Notes under the pieces: generated by a model
Databases searched by the model: none
Told to the model about the DNA's origin: nothing
The model's input: only the letters and a program-made list of their open reading frames with translations
Program-made: the position numbers and the translations under genes
In this document: positions 17,848 to 25,107 of the stretch, one piece after another
Layout of the letters: the number at the start of each line of letters is the position of its first letter
Position numbering within the stretch: position 1 is the stretch's first letter
DNA from: Paracoccus methylovorus
GTDB lineage: Bacteria > Pseudomonadota > Alphaproteobacteria > Rhodobacterales > Rhodobacteraceae
Length of the DNA stretch: 64,000 nt
Direction: 5' to 3'
Assembly: GCF_016919705.1 (NCBI RefSeq)
Contig: NZ_CP070368.1
Coordinates: forward strand, 124,001-188,000

Positions 17848-19071
17848 ATGACGACCGATTTCGACATCCTGATTGCTGGTGGGGGGCTGAACGGCCCCGC
17901 GCTTGCCTTGGCGCTGGCCGATGCGGGCCTTTCGGTGGCCGTGGTCGATGCCCGTCCCGCCGATGCCCGTGCTGGCGAGGCATTCGATGGGCGCGCCTAT
18001 GCGCTGGCACTGGCCTCGCAGCGGTTGCTGGCGGCGCTGGGGCTGTGGCGCGATCTTGCCCCCCATGCCCAAGAGATCCGCAGGGTCGAGGCGACGCAGG
18101 GAACGCCCGGCGAAGGTGCCGGCCCCTTTGGCCTGCATTTCGACGGCGCCGAGATCGAAGAGGGCCGGCTGGGCTATATGCTTGAAGACCGTTTTCTTTA
18201 TCGTGCGCTTCTGGCCGCGATGCAGGGGCGCGTTGCGCATATGCCCGGGGTCTCGGTGGTCGGGCAAGAGGTGCAGGGCGCGGCGATCCACGCCACCTTG
18301 TCGGATGGCCGCTGCCTGTGCACGACGCTGCTGGTCGGCGCGGACGGCCGGCAATCAGGCGTGGCGGCGCGGGCCGGGATCAGGCGCACGGGCCACGACT
18401 ACGGCCAGATCGCGCTGGTCGCCGCGGTCGATCACGAATTGCCGCATCACGGCACCGCGCATCAATATTTCATGCCGACTGGGCCGCTGGCGATTCTGCC
18501 TCTGCCGGGCAATCGCAGTTCCATCGTCTGGTCCGAGACCGCTGCGCAGGCGCGCGCCATCATGGCGCTGCCGGATCACGAGTTTCTGACCGTGCTGCGT
18601 CCGCGTTTCGGCGATTTCCTGGGACAGATCAGTCTGGCGGGACCGCGGTTTTCCTATCCGCTGAACCTGACGCTGGCCGAGCGTTATATCGCCCCACGCG
18701 TGGCGCTGATCGGGGACGCGGCGCATGGCGTGCATCCCATCGCCGGGCAGGGGCTTAACCTTGGCCTGCGCGATGTGGCGGCACTGGCCGAAGTGCTGGT
18801 CACCGCCCGCCGCCGGGGCGAGGATATCGGCAACCCGCTTGTTCTGGCGCGCTATCAGGATTGGCGGCGACCGGATGCCACCGCGCTGGCGCTGGGCATG
18901 GATGGGGTGAACGCGCTGTTTTCCAATGCCAATCCGCTGCTGCGGGCCGCGCGTGAAATCGGTATGGGTCTGGTCGATGCCATCCCGCCGCTGCGGCGCG
19001 GTTTCATGCGGCAGGCCGCGGGGCTGAAGCTGGAGCCGATGCCCCGCCTTTTGACCGGGCAACGGCTTTAG
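17848..19071 (+). CDS. UbiH/UbiF-type FAD monooxygenase (ubiquinone hydroxylase)
   Basis: Flavoprotein hydroxylase (407 aa) acting on ring carbons during ubiquinone synthesis. The Rossmann dinucleotide motif DILIAGGGLNGPALALAL is at residues 5-22, and the second FAD motif GDAAHGVHPIAGQGLNLGLRD is split across residues about 290-310. The DG segment VGADGRQSGVA is central. Alphaproteobacteria often use one enzyme (UbiL or UbiM) for several hydroxylations, so the exact ring position is not assignable. The ATG at 17848 puts the FAD motif at the normal distance from the N-terminus; upstream in-frame ATGs at 17734 and 17812 would overlap the divergent amidase promoter. Confidence 0.85.
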   Translation: MTTDFDILIAGGGLNGPALALALADAGLSVAVVDARPADARAGEAFDGRAYALALASQRLLAALGLWRDLAPHAQEIRRVEATQGTPGEGAGPFGLHFDGAEIEEGRLGYMLEDRFLYRALLAAMQGRVAHMPGVSVVGQEVQGAAIHATLSDGRCLCTTLLVGADGRQSGVAARAGIRRTGHDYGQIALVAAVDHELPHHGTAHQYFMPTGPLAILPLPGNRSSIVWSETAAQARAIMALPDHEFLTVLRPRFGDFLGQISLAGPRFSYPLNLTLAERYIAPRVALIGDAAHGVHPIAGQGLNLGLRDVAALAEVLVTARRRGEDIGNPLVLARYQDWRRPDATALALGMDGVNALFSNANPLLRAAREIGMGLVDAIPPLRRGFMRQAAGLKLEPMPRLLTGQRL

Positions 19072-19072
19072 G

Positions 19073-19098
19073 GAACGCTCACGCCATCGTCAGCGTTC
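19073..19098 (+). terminator. Possible hairpin after the ubiH-type gene
   Basis: Seven-base stem GAACGCT (19073-19079) with AGCGTTC (19092-19098), starting two bases after the stop codon, with a 12-base loop and no clear U-tract. Weak candidate. Confidence 0.35.
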
Positions 19099-19160
19099 AG
19101 GTGGCGCGCATCCAAGGAACGTGATGTGCAAGTCATTGGAGAATCGGTATCATTCCGCTC

Positions 19161-19757
19161 ATGAAACTGAAAACGCTCGCCCTTGCGCCCGTCCTTTGCC
19201 TGGCCCTGGCCTTTCCGGCCTTGGCCGAGAAAATCCCTCTGAACGATATTTCGCGCTATCTCAACAACCTCAAGACCGCCAAGGCGGATTTCACGCAGGT
19301 GAATGCGGATGGTTCGATCTCGACCGGGGTGGTCTATATCCAGCGCCCGCAGCGGGTGCGTTTCGAATACAAGGGCGACAACACGCTGGTGATGGCCTCG
19401 GCCGGAAACGTCGCGGTTTTCGATGGCAAGACGCGCGGTGAGCCGCAGCAATATCCGTTGTCCAAGACCCCGCTGTCGCTGATCCTGGCCCCGAACGTCG
19501 ACCTGAGCCGGGCGCGCATGGTGACCGCTCATACTGAGCAGAAGAATACCACCGTGGTGACCGCGCAGGACCCGCAGCACCCGGAATATGGCAATATCCA
19601 GATGGTCTTTACCGCCAATCCGACCCAATTGCGGCAATGGGTGGTGACCGACGACACCGGCAAGCGCACCACGGTGATTCTGGGCGACATGCAGACCGGG
19701 GTTTCGATTCCCGCCTCGGCCTTTGCCATCCAGAACGAAATCGCCCGGCGCAAATAG
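19161..19757 (+). CDS. lolA: Outer-membrane lipoprotein carrier protein LolA
   Basis: Periplasmic chaperone (198 aa) that receives lipoproteins from the LolCDE transporter and carries them to the outer membrane. Residues 1-22 form a signal peptide ending ALA. The mature part begins with an amphipathic helix segment (ISRYLNNLKTAKADFTQ) and runs into open-barrel strands, with the typical YIQRPQRVRFEY and AVFDGKTR blocks. Length is normal for alphaproteobacterial LolA. The stop codon lies within the loop of a hairpin (19742-19749 with 19757-19764). No LolB is present, as usual outside beta/gammaproteobacteria. Confidence 0.92.
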   Translation: MKLKTLALAPVLCLALAFPALAEKIPLNDISRYLNNLKTAKADFTQVNADGSISTGVVYIQRPQRVRFEYKGDNTLVMASAGNVAVFDGKTRGEPQQYPLSKTPLSLILAPNVDLSRARMVTAHTEQKNTTVVTAQDPQHPEYGNIQMVFTANPTQLRQWVVTDDTGKRTTVILGDMQTGVSIPASAFAIQNEIARRK

Positions 19758-19764
19758 CCGGGCG
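19742..19764 (+). terminator. Hairpin straddling the lolA stop codon
   Basis: Eight-base stem CGCCCGGC (19742-19749) with GCCGGGCG (19757-19764). The loop overlaps the end of lolA, including most of its TAG. No U-tract follows, so it may act as a 3'-end-stabilising structure rather than a terminator. Confidence 0.4.
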
Positions 19765-19781
19765 ACGCGCTTCACCTGCGT

Positions 19782-19869
19782 CTACAGCATTTCGGTAAAG
19801 CGCAGAAATGCTGTAGATCTTTGTTTCTCATTTCCCGGCGCAAGACGGATATCCGCTTTGCCGGAAATG
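19782..19869. repeat. Cluster of palindromes between lolA and the lytic transglycosylase gene
   Basis: First element: perfect 12-base inverted repeat CTACAGCATTTC (19782-19793) with GAAATGCTGTAG (19805-19816). Second: CATTTCCCGGC (19829-19839) with GCCGGAAATG (19860-19869), one base bulged, enclosing the palindrome CGGATATCCG (19846-19855). The share of the AAATGCT(G/T)TAG core suggests a REP-like dispersed unit. It lies between convergent genes, so it could also serve as a bidirectional terminator. Confidence 0.65.
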
Positions 19870-19871
19870 CT

Positions 19872-20450
19872 TTAGCGACAAGAGGCGAGCTGGGCGCGAT
19901 AGGTTTCGGCCCGGGTCTGGACGTTGCCGGCCACGTTCATCAGCCAAGGCTTCGAATTATGCGAGCCTCTGGCAAAGCCCGAGCGTCCTTCGTGATAGGC
20001 CAGATACTGCGCGCCGGCATCCCATTTGGAAACACCCAGCACCCGCGCCGTATCGTTCATATACCAGCCCATGAAATCGGTGGCGTCGCGGATATTGTCG
20101 CGCCGCGCACCGCGATTGCCGGTCTGTTTGCGGTAATCGTCCCAGGTGCTGTCCAGCGCCTGACTATAGCCATAGGCCGAGCTTTGCCGCCCGATGGGAA
20201 TGATCCCCAGCGCATATTGATGCGGCGTGCGGGCGTTGCCGATGAATTTCGATTCCTGATGGATGGTCGCCATCTGGACATGGACCGGCACGCCCCATCG
20301 CCGCTCGGTCGCCTTCATGGCGCGCATATAAGCCGGACGTTCCGACGCGATGGCGCAGGCGTTTTCCAGATTGCGCGGTGCCTTGTAGTTCCCGCCCCCT
20401 CCGCAAGAGGCAACCAGCCCGACGATGGCGAGCTTTAGAAACCTGTTCAT
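19872..20450 (-). CDS. Lytic transglycosylase (SLT domain) lipoprotein
   Basis: Predicted outer-membrane-anchored murein lytic transglycosylase (192 aa), cleaving glycan strands with anhydromuramyl ends. The signal peptide ends in the lipobox-like LVASC (Cys16). The catalytic Glu is in IHQESKF (Glu66), followed by an AlGiiPIGRQSSAYGYSQALDSTW-type SLT motif II region and the late YLAYHEG motif. The start is the ATG at 20450 behind GAGGGCAG; a longer frame to 20510 adds a non-signal-like extension. It lies 74 bases downstream of modC on the same strand, but a functional link is not obvious. Confidence 0.85.
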   Translation of the reverse strand: MNRFLKLAIVGLVASCGGGGNYKAPRNLENACAIASERPAYMRAMKATERRWGVPVHVQMATIHQESKFIGNARTPHQYALGIIPIGRQSSAYGYSQALDSTWDDYRKQTGNRGARRDNIRDATDFMGWYMNDTARVLGVSKWDAGAQYLAYHEGRSGFARGSHNSKPWLMNVAGNVQTRAETYRAQLASCR

Positions 20451-20524
20451 ACTGCCCTCATGTTTTTGTGGGCAGAATAAGCGAATTTTCCGGGCGCGCG
20501 CAAATGACAAAGCCTCGACCCGGC

Positions 20525-21580
20525 CTAGCTGCGCAGGACCGAGACCGATTTGACGATGGCGTGGCAGGTGCTACCCGGTTGCAATTGCAGCGCCTTGACC
20601 GATCGCGGGGTGATTTGTGCAAGCATCCGCTCATGCTGCTGATCGGTCCCCAGCGCCAGTTGCACCAGCCCGTCCTGTACCCGAGTCACCGTGACGGGCA
20701 GGATGTTCAGCGCCGACAGGCCCTGCGGGGCTGCACGGGCAAGGATCACCTCATGCGCAAGGATTCGCAGGCGCAGCACCCGTCCGGGGGCAAGGTTCAG
20801 GTCGGGCAGCAGCATCGGCCCGCCAGCCGTTGTCACCCGTGTCATGCCGTCCGCCTCGGGGCCTTCGACCGTGGCGTGGATCAGGGCGCCGGCCTCGCGC
20901 GCGCCCAGTTGCGGAGCCAGTTCCGGATCGGCAAGAATCGCGGTCAACGGGCCGGAGTGGATCACCCGTCCTTGTCGCATCAGGACAACCGTGGTCGCCA
21001 GCCGCAGCACCTCGGGGACCGAGTGGCTGACGTAAAGGATCGGCAGGCGGATTTCGTCCCGCAGCCGCTCCAGCCATGGCATGATCTCGGTCTTGCGGGT
21101 CTCGTCCAGGGCGGCCAGCGGCTCGTCCATCACCAGCAGCGCCGGGTCCGACAGCAATGCCCGGCCGATGGCAGTGCGCTGGCGTTCGCCCCCCGACAGT
21201 GTGCCGGGGCGGCGCTGCAACAGCGGTCCCAGCGCCAACATCTCGACGATGCGGTCAAAGTCTCGTGCCGCACCCCGCCGCCAGCGCGAGGGATAGCGCA
21301 GGTTCGCCGCCACGGTCATATGCGGAAACAGCCGCGCATCCTGGAAAACGCAGCCGATGCGCCGGGCCTGTGGCGGCAGGTTAGTGCGGTCGTCGAACAG
21401 CACGTGCCCGTCCAGCGAAATCCGTCCCTGATCGGGGCGCATCAGCCCGGCAATGGCGTTGATCGCGGTGCTTTTGCCGCAGCCCGAGGGGCCGAAAAGC
21501 GCCGTCACCCCGCCCGGCGCGTCGAATGCGACATCCAGCGCCAGACCGGGAAACTTGTGGCGAAAGGTGACCTCCAGCAT
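20525..21580 (-). CDS. modC: Molybdate ABC transporter ATP-binding protein
   Basis: Cytosolic ATPase (351 aa) energising molybdate import. Walker A GPSGCGKST near residue 30, signature LSGGERQRTAIGRALL, Walker B LLVMDEPLAALD and switch His in YVSHSVPEV identify the ABC domain. The C-terminal ~120 residues form the Mop/TOBE domain (LSALNILPVTV through GSTCHAIVKSVSVL) that binds oxyanion and can close the transporter. The start at 21580 overlaps the modB stop by one base (TGATG); an in-frame ATG 33 bases upstream is less likely. Last gene of a modABC operon. Confidence 0.95.
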   Translation of the reverse strand: MLEVTFRHKFPGLALDVAFDAPGGVTALFGPSGCGKSTAINAIAGLMRPDQGRISLDGHVLFDDRTNLPPQARRIGCVFQDARLFPHMTVAANLRYPSRWRRGAARDFDRIVEMLALGPLLQRRPGTLSGGERQRTAIGRALLSDPALLVMDEPLAALDETRKTEIMPWLERLRDEIRLPILYVSHSVPEVLRLATTVVLMRQGRVIHSGPLTAILADPELAPQLGAREAGALIHATVEGPEADGMTRVTTAGGPMLLPDLNLAPGRVLRLRILAHEVILARAAPQGLSALNILPVTVTRVQDGLVQLALGTDQQHERMLAQITPRSVKALQLQPGSTCHAIVKSVSVLRS

Positions 21581-22272
21581 CAGCGCCGTGCCGCCATGCG
21601 CCATGCCAGCCATTCGGAAATCAGCACCGCACCCATTGCAATGACCACGGAAACGATAACCAGCCGCATTGCCGCCGCCTCGCCCGAGGGCACTTGCAAC
21701 AGGGCATAAATGGCCGAGGGCAGGGTCTGGGTCTGGCCCGGAATATTCGAGACAAAGGTGATGGTGGCGCCGAATTCGCCCATAGCCTTGGCAAAGCCTA
21801 GCGTGGCGCCGGCCAGAATTGCCGGGATGATAAGCGGCAGGGTGACGGTCAGGAAGATCCAGACCCGCGGGGCGCCCAACGTGGCGGCCGCCTGCTCAAG
21901 CTTTGGATCGACGGCTTCAAAGCCCAGCCGGATCGCACGCACCATCAGTGGAAAGCTCATGATGGCGCAGGCCAGTGCCGCGCCGGTCCAGCGAAAGGCA
22001 AAGACGATGCCCAAGGGTTTCAGCAGGCTGCCAACCGGCCCCTGGGTGCCAAAGGTGATCAACAGCATGTAGCCGGTCACGACCGGAGGCAGGATCAATG
22101 GCAGGTGCACGATGCCACTTACCAGCCCGTGGCCCGGAAAGCGCCGCCGTGCCAGCAGCCATGCCACGGCAATGGCCAGGGGCAGGCTCGCCAGCGTTGC
22201 TACGGCGGCGACCCGCAGGGACAGGCGCACAGCCTGCCATTCCTGCGGCCCAAGCCAGTCGGTCAGTATCAT
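21580..22272 (-). CDS. modB: Molybdate ABC transporter permease
   Basis: Inner-membrane permease (230 aa) with about five helices, forming the ModB dimer. Family landmarks are the early RLSLRVAAVATLASLPLAI helix, PLILPPVVTGYMLL, and the EAA-type coupling loop LGAPRVWIFLTVTLPLI, followed by GEFGATITFVSNIPGQTQTL that marks molybdate/tungstate permeases. It overlaps modA by four bases and modC by one, so translation is coupled along the operon. Confidence 0.95.
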   Translation of the reverse strand: MILTDWLGPQEWQAVRLSLRVAAVATLASLPLAIAVAWLLARRRFPGHGLVSGIVHLPLILPPVVTGYMLLITFGTQGPVGSLLKPLGIVFAFRWTGAALACAIMSFPLMVRAIRLGFEAVDPKLEQAAATLGAPRVWIFLTVTLPLIIPAILAGATLGFAKAMGEFGATITFVSNIPGQTQTLPSAIYALLQVPSGEAAAMRLVIVSVVIAMGAVLISEWLAWRMAARR

Positions 22273-23009
22273 TGCGTGACGGTAAAGCCTTGCGTCTCAA
22301 AGATCGACTTCGCCGGCCCCTGCGACAGGCTATCAAGGAAAACAGCGGCTTGCGACGTGCCGGCGACCGTGGTGACCGCGGCAGGATAGGTGATTTCCTC
22401 ATGGCTGTCCGCCGGGAAGGTCGCGACGACGCCCACGCCCGGCTCGGCTACCGCATCGCTGCCATAGACGATGCCCAGTGGCGCTTCGCCCGTGGCGACC
22501 AGTTTCAGCGCGGCGCGGACGTTGTCGGCCTGTGCGACCTGCCCTTCGACTTTGTCCCAAAGACCAAGCGAGGTCAGGGCCTCTTTCCCGTATTGCCCGG
22601 CGGGCACGGAATCGATCAGCGCCATGGCCAGCTTGCCATCGCCCAGCAGGGTGGGCAGATCGGTCACGGCTGCTTCGGCCGGCGTGCCGGTGCCGACCAG
22701 CACCAGCGTGTTGCCCAGAATATCCCTGCGGGTCGCAACGTCGATGTCGCCCGACTCCTGCACCGCATCCATCCATCCCGTCGAGGCCGAGATGAACAGG
22801 TCGGCCGGCGCGCCCTTCTGGATCTGCTTGGCCAGCTGCGAGCTGCCGGCATAAGAGATAACCACCGTATCATCGTGGTTTTTCTGCCAATCGGTGGCGA
22901 TCTCGTCCAGCGCATCCTTAAGGCTGGCGGCGGCGAATATGGTGAACTGATCCGCCTGCGCGGCGGGGGCAAACGCGATCAGGGCGGCGGCGATGAAAGA
23001 GAGGCGCAT
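22269..23009 (-). CDS. modA: Molybdate-binding periplasmic protein
   Basis: Type II substrate-binding protein (246 aa) capturing molybdate (or tungstate). The signal peptide is residues 1-19 (ending AQA). Oxyanion-coordinating segments are FAAASLKDAL (Ser), YAGSSQLAKQI (Ser), the DSVPAGQYGKEAL block and GIVYGSDA. Length and motifs match E. coli-type ModA. It is the first transport gene and sits 66 bases downstream of the modE-like regulator on the same strand. Confidence 0.95.
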   Translation of the reverse strand: MRLSFIAAALIAFAPAAQADQFTIFAAASLKDALDEIATDWQKNHDDTVVISYAGSSQLAKQIQKGAPADLFISASTGWMDAVQESGDIDVATRRDILGNTLVLVGTGTPAEAAVTDLPTLLGDGKLAMALIDSVPAGQYGKEALTSLGLWDKVEGQVAQADNVRAALKLVATGEAPLGIVYGSDAVAEPGVGVVATFPADSHEEITYPAAVTTVAGTSQAAVFLDSLSQGPAKSIFETQGFTVTQ

Positions 23010-23075
23010 CGGGCAGGTCCATCCGTTGTGTTTTAATGGACATAACCAAATGCTGCCGTGGCTGGCAACCGTTAT

Positions 23076-23432
23076 TTACTTTGAAACAGGCTGCTGCCCT
23101 GCCCGAAGCCGGGTCAGTTGCTGATCGCCCTGCTCGCGCAGCAAGGTCTCCAACGCGCGGTAATCGGCCAGCACCTGCCGGCCTTGTTCAGTCAAGACGG
23201 CGCCGCCGCCCTTGGCGCCCCCGCGGCTGCTGTCCACCAGAGGTGCGACAAAATGCGCGTTCATCTCTTCCACCAGGGACCAGGCGCGGCGATAGCTCAT
23301 CCCCATCCGCCGACCGGCGGCCGAGATCGAACCCTCTTCGTCAATGGACTGCAACAGATCGGCCTTGCCGCGTCCAAAGGTCAGGCCGGAATTGAAGTGC
23401 AGGCGGAGGCTGATACGGGGATCTTGTGTCAT
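23076..23432 (-). CDS. ModE-like winged-helix regulator lacking molybdate-binding domain
   Basis: DNA-binding protein (118 aa) of the LysR/ModE N-terminal type. The HTH covers about residues 25-85, with the motif SAAGRRMGMSYRRAWSLVEEMN and the characteristic GGAKGGGAVLTEQGRQVLADYR wing/helix. E. coli ModE is about 260 residues with two C-terminal Mop domains that bind molybdate; here the protein ends right after the DNA-binding part. It therefore either senses molybdate through a partner or acts without a ligand. Placement just upstream of modABC, same strand, supports a role in molybdenum control. Confidence 0.88.
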   Translation of the reverse strand: MTQDPRISLRLHFNSGLTFGRGKADLLQSIDEEGSISAAGRRMGMSYRRAWSLVEEMNAHFVAPLVDSSRGGAKGGGAVLTEQGRQVLADYRALETLLREQGDQQLTRLRAGQQPVSK

Positions 23433-23538
23433 GCCGGCATTTTGCCGTCTTTCCGCAAGGTCGCAAGGGGTCAGGTCTTTCCGATATGCTATCGCGGTTC
23501 TACCAGTAACATTATTTCAACGTGAATCGGGGGGAATC

Positions 23539-24720
23539 ATGCCTGACAACGATATCGTCATTCTGTCGGGGGCGCGGACGGCCATCGGCACTTTCGGCGG
23601 CAGCCTTGCCGGCGTGCCTCCGATCCAGTTGGCTGCCGCGGTCACTCGCGCCGCAATCGAGCGCGCCGGCATCGGTGCCGACCGCATCGGCAACGTGGTG
23701 TTCGGCCATGTGCTCAATACCGAGCCGCGCGACATGTACCTGTCGCGGGTGGCGATGCTGGATGCGGGGGTGCCAGACACCACGCCGGCAATGAACGTAA
23801 ACCGGCTCTGCGGTTCAGGAGCGCAGGCGATCGTCTCGGTCACGCAGTCGCTTATGCTGGGTGATGCCGATTTCGCGGTGGCGGGCGGGGCCGAATCCAT
23901 GAGCCGCGCCCCCTATGCCGTACCGTCGGCGCGCTTCGGCGCCAAGATGGGCGATGTGCAGATGCTCGACATGATGGTGGGCGCGCTGACCTGCCCCATG
24001 GGCACCGGCCATATGGGCGTAACGGCGGAAAACGTCGCGCGCGAGCATGATATCTCGCGTCAGGCACAGGATGAGTTCGCCCTGGAAAGCCAACGCCGTG
24101 CAGCCGCGGCCATCGCCGAGGGGCGTTTCCATGAACAGATTGTTCCCATCGAGGTAAAAACTCGCAAGGGGACGGTGGCCTTTGATACGGACGAACATCC
24201 GAAATCGACCGATCTGGAAAAGCTCGCCGGCCTGAAAACCGTATTCCAAAAGGACGGCACGGTGACGGCGGGTAATGCGTCGGGCATCAACGACGGTGCG
24301 GGGGCGCTGGTGCTGGCCCGTGCCGATGCCGCAACGGCGGCGGGCGCGCGGCCCCTGTTTCGCATTCTCGGCTATGCGGTCGCTGGCGTGCGGCCCGAGG
24401 TCATGGGTATCGGTCCGGTTCCTGCGGTTCAGGAGCTGCTGCGCCGCACCGGCCTGAAGGCAGGTGATTTCGACGTGATCGAATCGAATGAGGCTTTTGC
24501 AGCGCAGGCGCTGGCCGTGAACAAGGAACTGGGGCTTGATCCCGCCAAGGTGAATCCGAACGGCGGCGCCATTGCTTTGGGTCACCCGGTTGGCGCTACG
24601 GGCGCCATCATTACCGTCAAGACGATGTATGAGTTGATGCGAACTGGCGGGACCAAGGGGCTTGTCACCATGTGCATCGGCGGCGGCCAGGGGATTGCCC
24701 TTGCCATCGAGCGCATCTGA
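23539..24720 (+). CDS. Acetyl-CoA C-acyltransferase (thiolase)
   Basis: Cytosolic thiolase (393 aa) that condenses or cleaves acyl-CoAs. The acyl-accepting Cys is in NRLCGSGAQAIVS (Cys91), the catalytic His in GGAIALGHPVGATGA (about 349), and the second Cys in TMCIGGGQG (about 379). SNEAFAAQALAV is also standard. The start at 23539 follows GGGGGGAA; a longer frame from 23344 has no family similarity and crosses the divergent modE-like promoter. No phaB, hydratase or CoA-transferase is adjacent, so I cannot separate a biosynthetic acetoacetyl-CoA thiolase (PHB/ketone metabolism) from a beta-oxidation enzyme. Confidence 0.92.
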   Translation: MPDNDIVILSGARTAIGTFGGSLAGVPPIQLAAAVTRAAIERAGIGADRIGNVVFGHVLNTEPRDMYLSRVAMLDAGVPDTTPAMNVNRLCGSGAQAIVSVTQSLMLGDADFAVAGGAESMSRAPYAVPSARFGAKMGDVQMLDMMVGALTCPMGTGHMGVTAENVAREHDISRQAQDEFALESQRRAAAAIAEGRFHEQIVPIEVKTRKGTVAFDTDEHPKSTDLEKLAGLKTVFQKDGTVTAGNASGINDGAGALVLARADAATAAGARPLFRILGYAVAGVRPEVMGIGPVPAVQELLRRTGLKAGDFDVIESNEAFAAQALAVNKELGLDPAKVNPNGGAIALGHPVGATGAIITVKTMYELMRTGGTKGLVTMCIGGGQGIALAIERI

Positions 24721-24729
24721 TCCTGCGTT

Positions 24730-24760
24730 GATCCGGTCCCTTTCTATCCGGGGCCGGATC
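24730..24760 (+). terminator. Hairpin after the thiolase gene
   Basis: Stem GATCCGG-(T)-CCC (24730-24740) with GGGCCGGATC (24751-24760), ten pairs with one bulged base, starting nine bases after the thiolase stop. The following CTCCTGTTGTG is only moderately U-rich. Confidence 0.55.
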
Positions 24761-24780
24761 CTCCTGTTGTGCTGTTGAAT

Positions 24781-24833
24781 GGGTATTTGGGCAACGAAGA
24801 AGTCCAGGGTATTTCTTCGTTGTCTAAATACCC
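24781..24833. repeat. Long inverted repeat (21-base arms, head-to-head copies of a dispersed motif)
   Basis: Left arm 24781-24801 and right arm 24813-24833 match in 19 of 21 positions, with an 11-base loop. The arm GGGTATTTGGGCAACGAAGAA resembles the repeat found either side of purU at 57181 and 58169. The stem is far longer than the terminators in this window. It lies between the thiolase gene and the minus-strand candidate RNA. Confidence 0.8.
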
Positions 24834-24877
24834 CTGAACCGCCTTGCCGTTGGACTAGACCATGCCAGGCAGAGCCC

Positions 24878-24913
24878 AAAATGGAACGGGCCGCCCTGTA
24901 GCAGAACGGCCCG
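24878..24913 (-). terminator. Terminator of the candidate minus-strand RNA
   Basis: Seven-base stem CGGGCCG/CGGCCCG with a 13-base loop, then TTCCATTTT on the minus strand. It would also end transcripts reading out of yhhQ. Confidence 0.55.
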
Positions 24914-24989
24914 CGAGATCCACGGAGATGGTCCGGTTAGGGTTGGTGCCCGCCGTCCCAGCCAAGGTTTACGACCCTTGGGATTGCCC

Positions 24990-25046
24990 TCAGGCCACGG
25001 CCCCCCTGACTGTCCCGACACCTCTCTCCAATATCACTCTCGACAC
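24990..25046 (-). CDS. Candidate 18-codon mini-ORF behind a near-perfect Shine-Dalgarno
   Basis: GTG at 25046-25044, stop TGA at 24992-24990, encoding MSRVILERGVGTVRGAVA. The ribosome-binding site is the strongest in the window and its spacing is ideal, which is the main argument. The peptide is short, basic and moderately hydrophobic, with no recognised motif. A second, overlapping frame starts with a GTG at 25021 (preceded by GGAGAGAG) and stays open to 24824, giving a 65-residue Pro/Gly/Trp-rich product; I cannot exclude that as the real or an additional product. Too short for gene finders. Confidence 0.35.
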   Translation of the reverse strand: MSRVILERGVGTVRGAVA

Positions 25047-25107
25047 TGGACCACCTCCTTTCAATAAGTTGCCGTATGGGTCCAGCCTGCCACAGAACCA
25101 TGACCAG

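Larger units (their letters stand above)
24878..25062 (-). ncRNA. Candidate small RNA / mini-mRNA with full-length Shine-Dalgarno and terminator
   Basis: On the minus strand, AAAGGAGGTGGTCC (25061-25048) matches the complement of the 16S rRNA 3' tail at 13 of 14 positions. Six bases after the GGAGGT core comes a GTG (25046-25044). Further on are a six-pair hairpin (24962-24967 with 24976-24981) and a terminator-like stem CGGGCCG/CGGCCCG (24887-24893 with 24907-24913) followed by TTCCATTTTG. The unit starts 46 bases after the yhhQ stop. It looks like a compact transcript that either carries a tiny ORF or uses the ribosome-binding site as a regulatory device. I do not recognise the family; existence as an RNA is inferred. 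Confidence 0.5.

Noticed and set aside
16221..18185. 654-codon plus-strand frame across the amidase gene and into the ubiH-type gene
   Set aside because: Antisense to a complete amidase with catalytic motifs and in the wrong frame for the ubiH-type gene.
24860..25080. tRNA, SRP RNA or tmRNA gene on either strand
   Set aside because: No cloverleaf, no conserved SRP domain IV or tmRNA core sequences; the CCAAGG/CCTTGG stem has the wrong loop.
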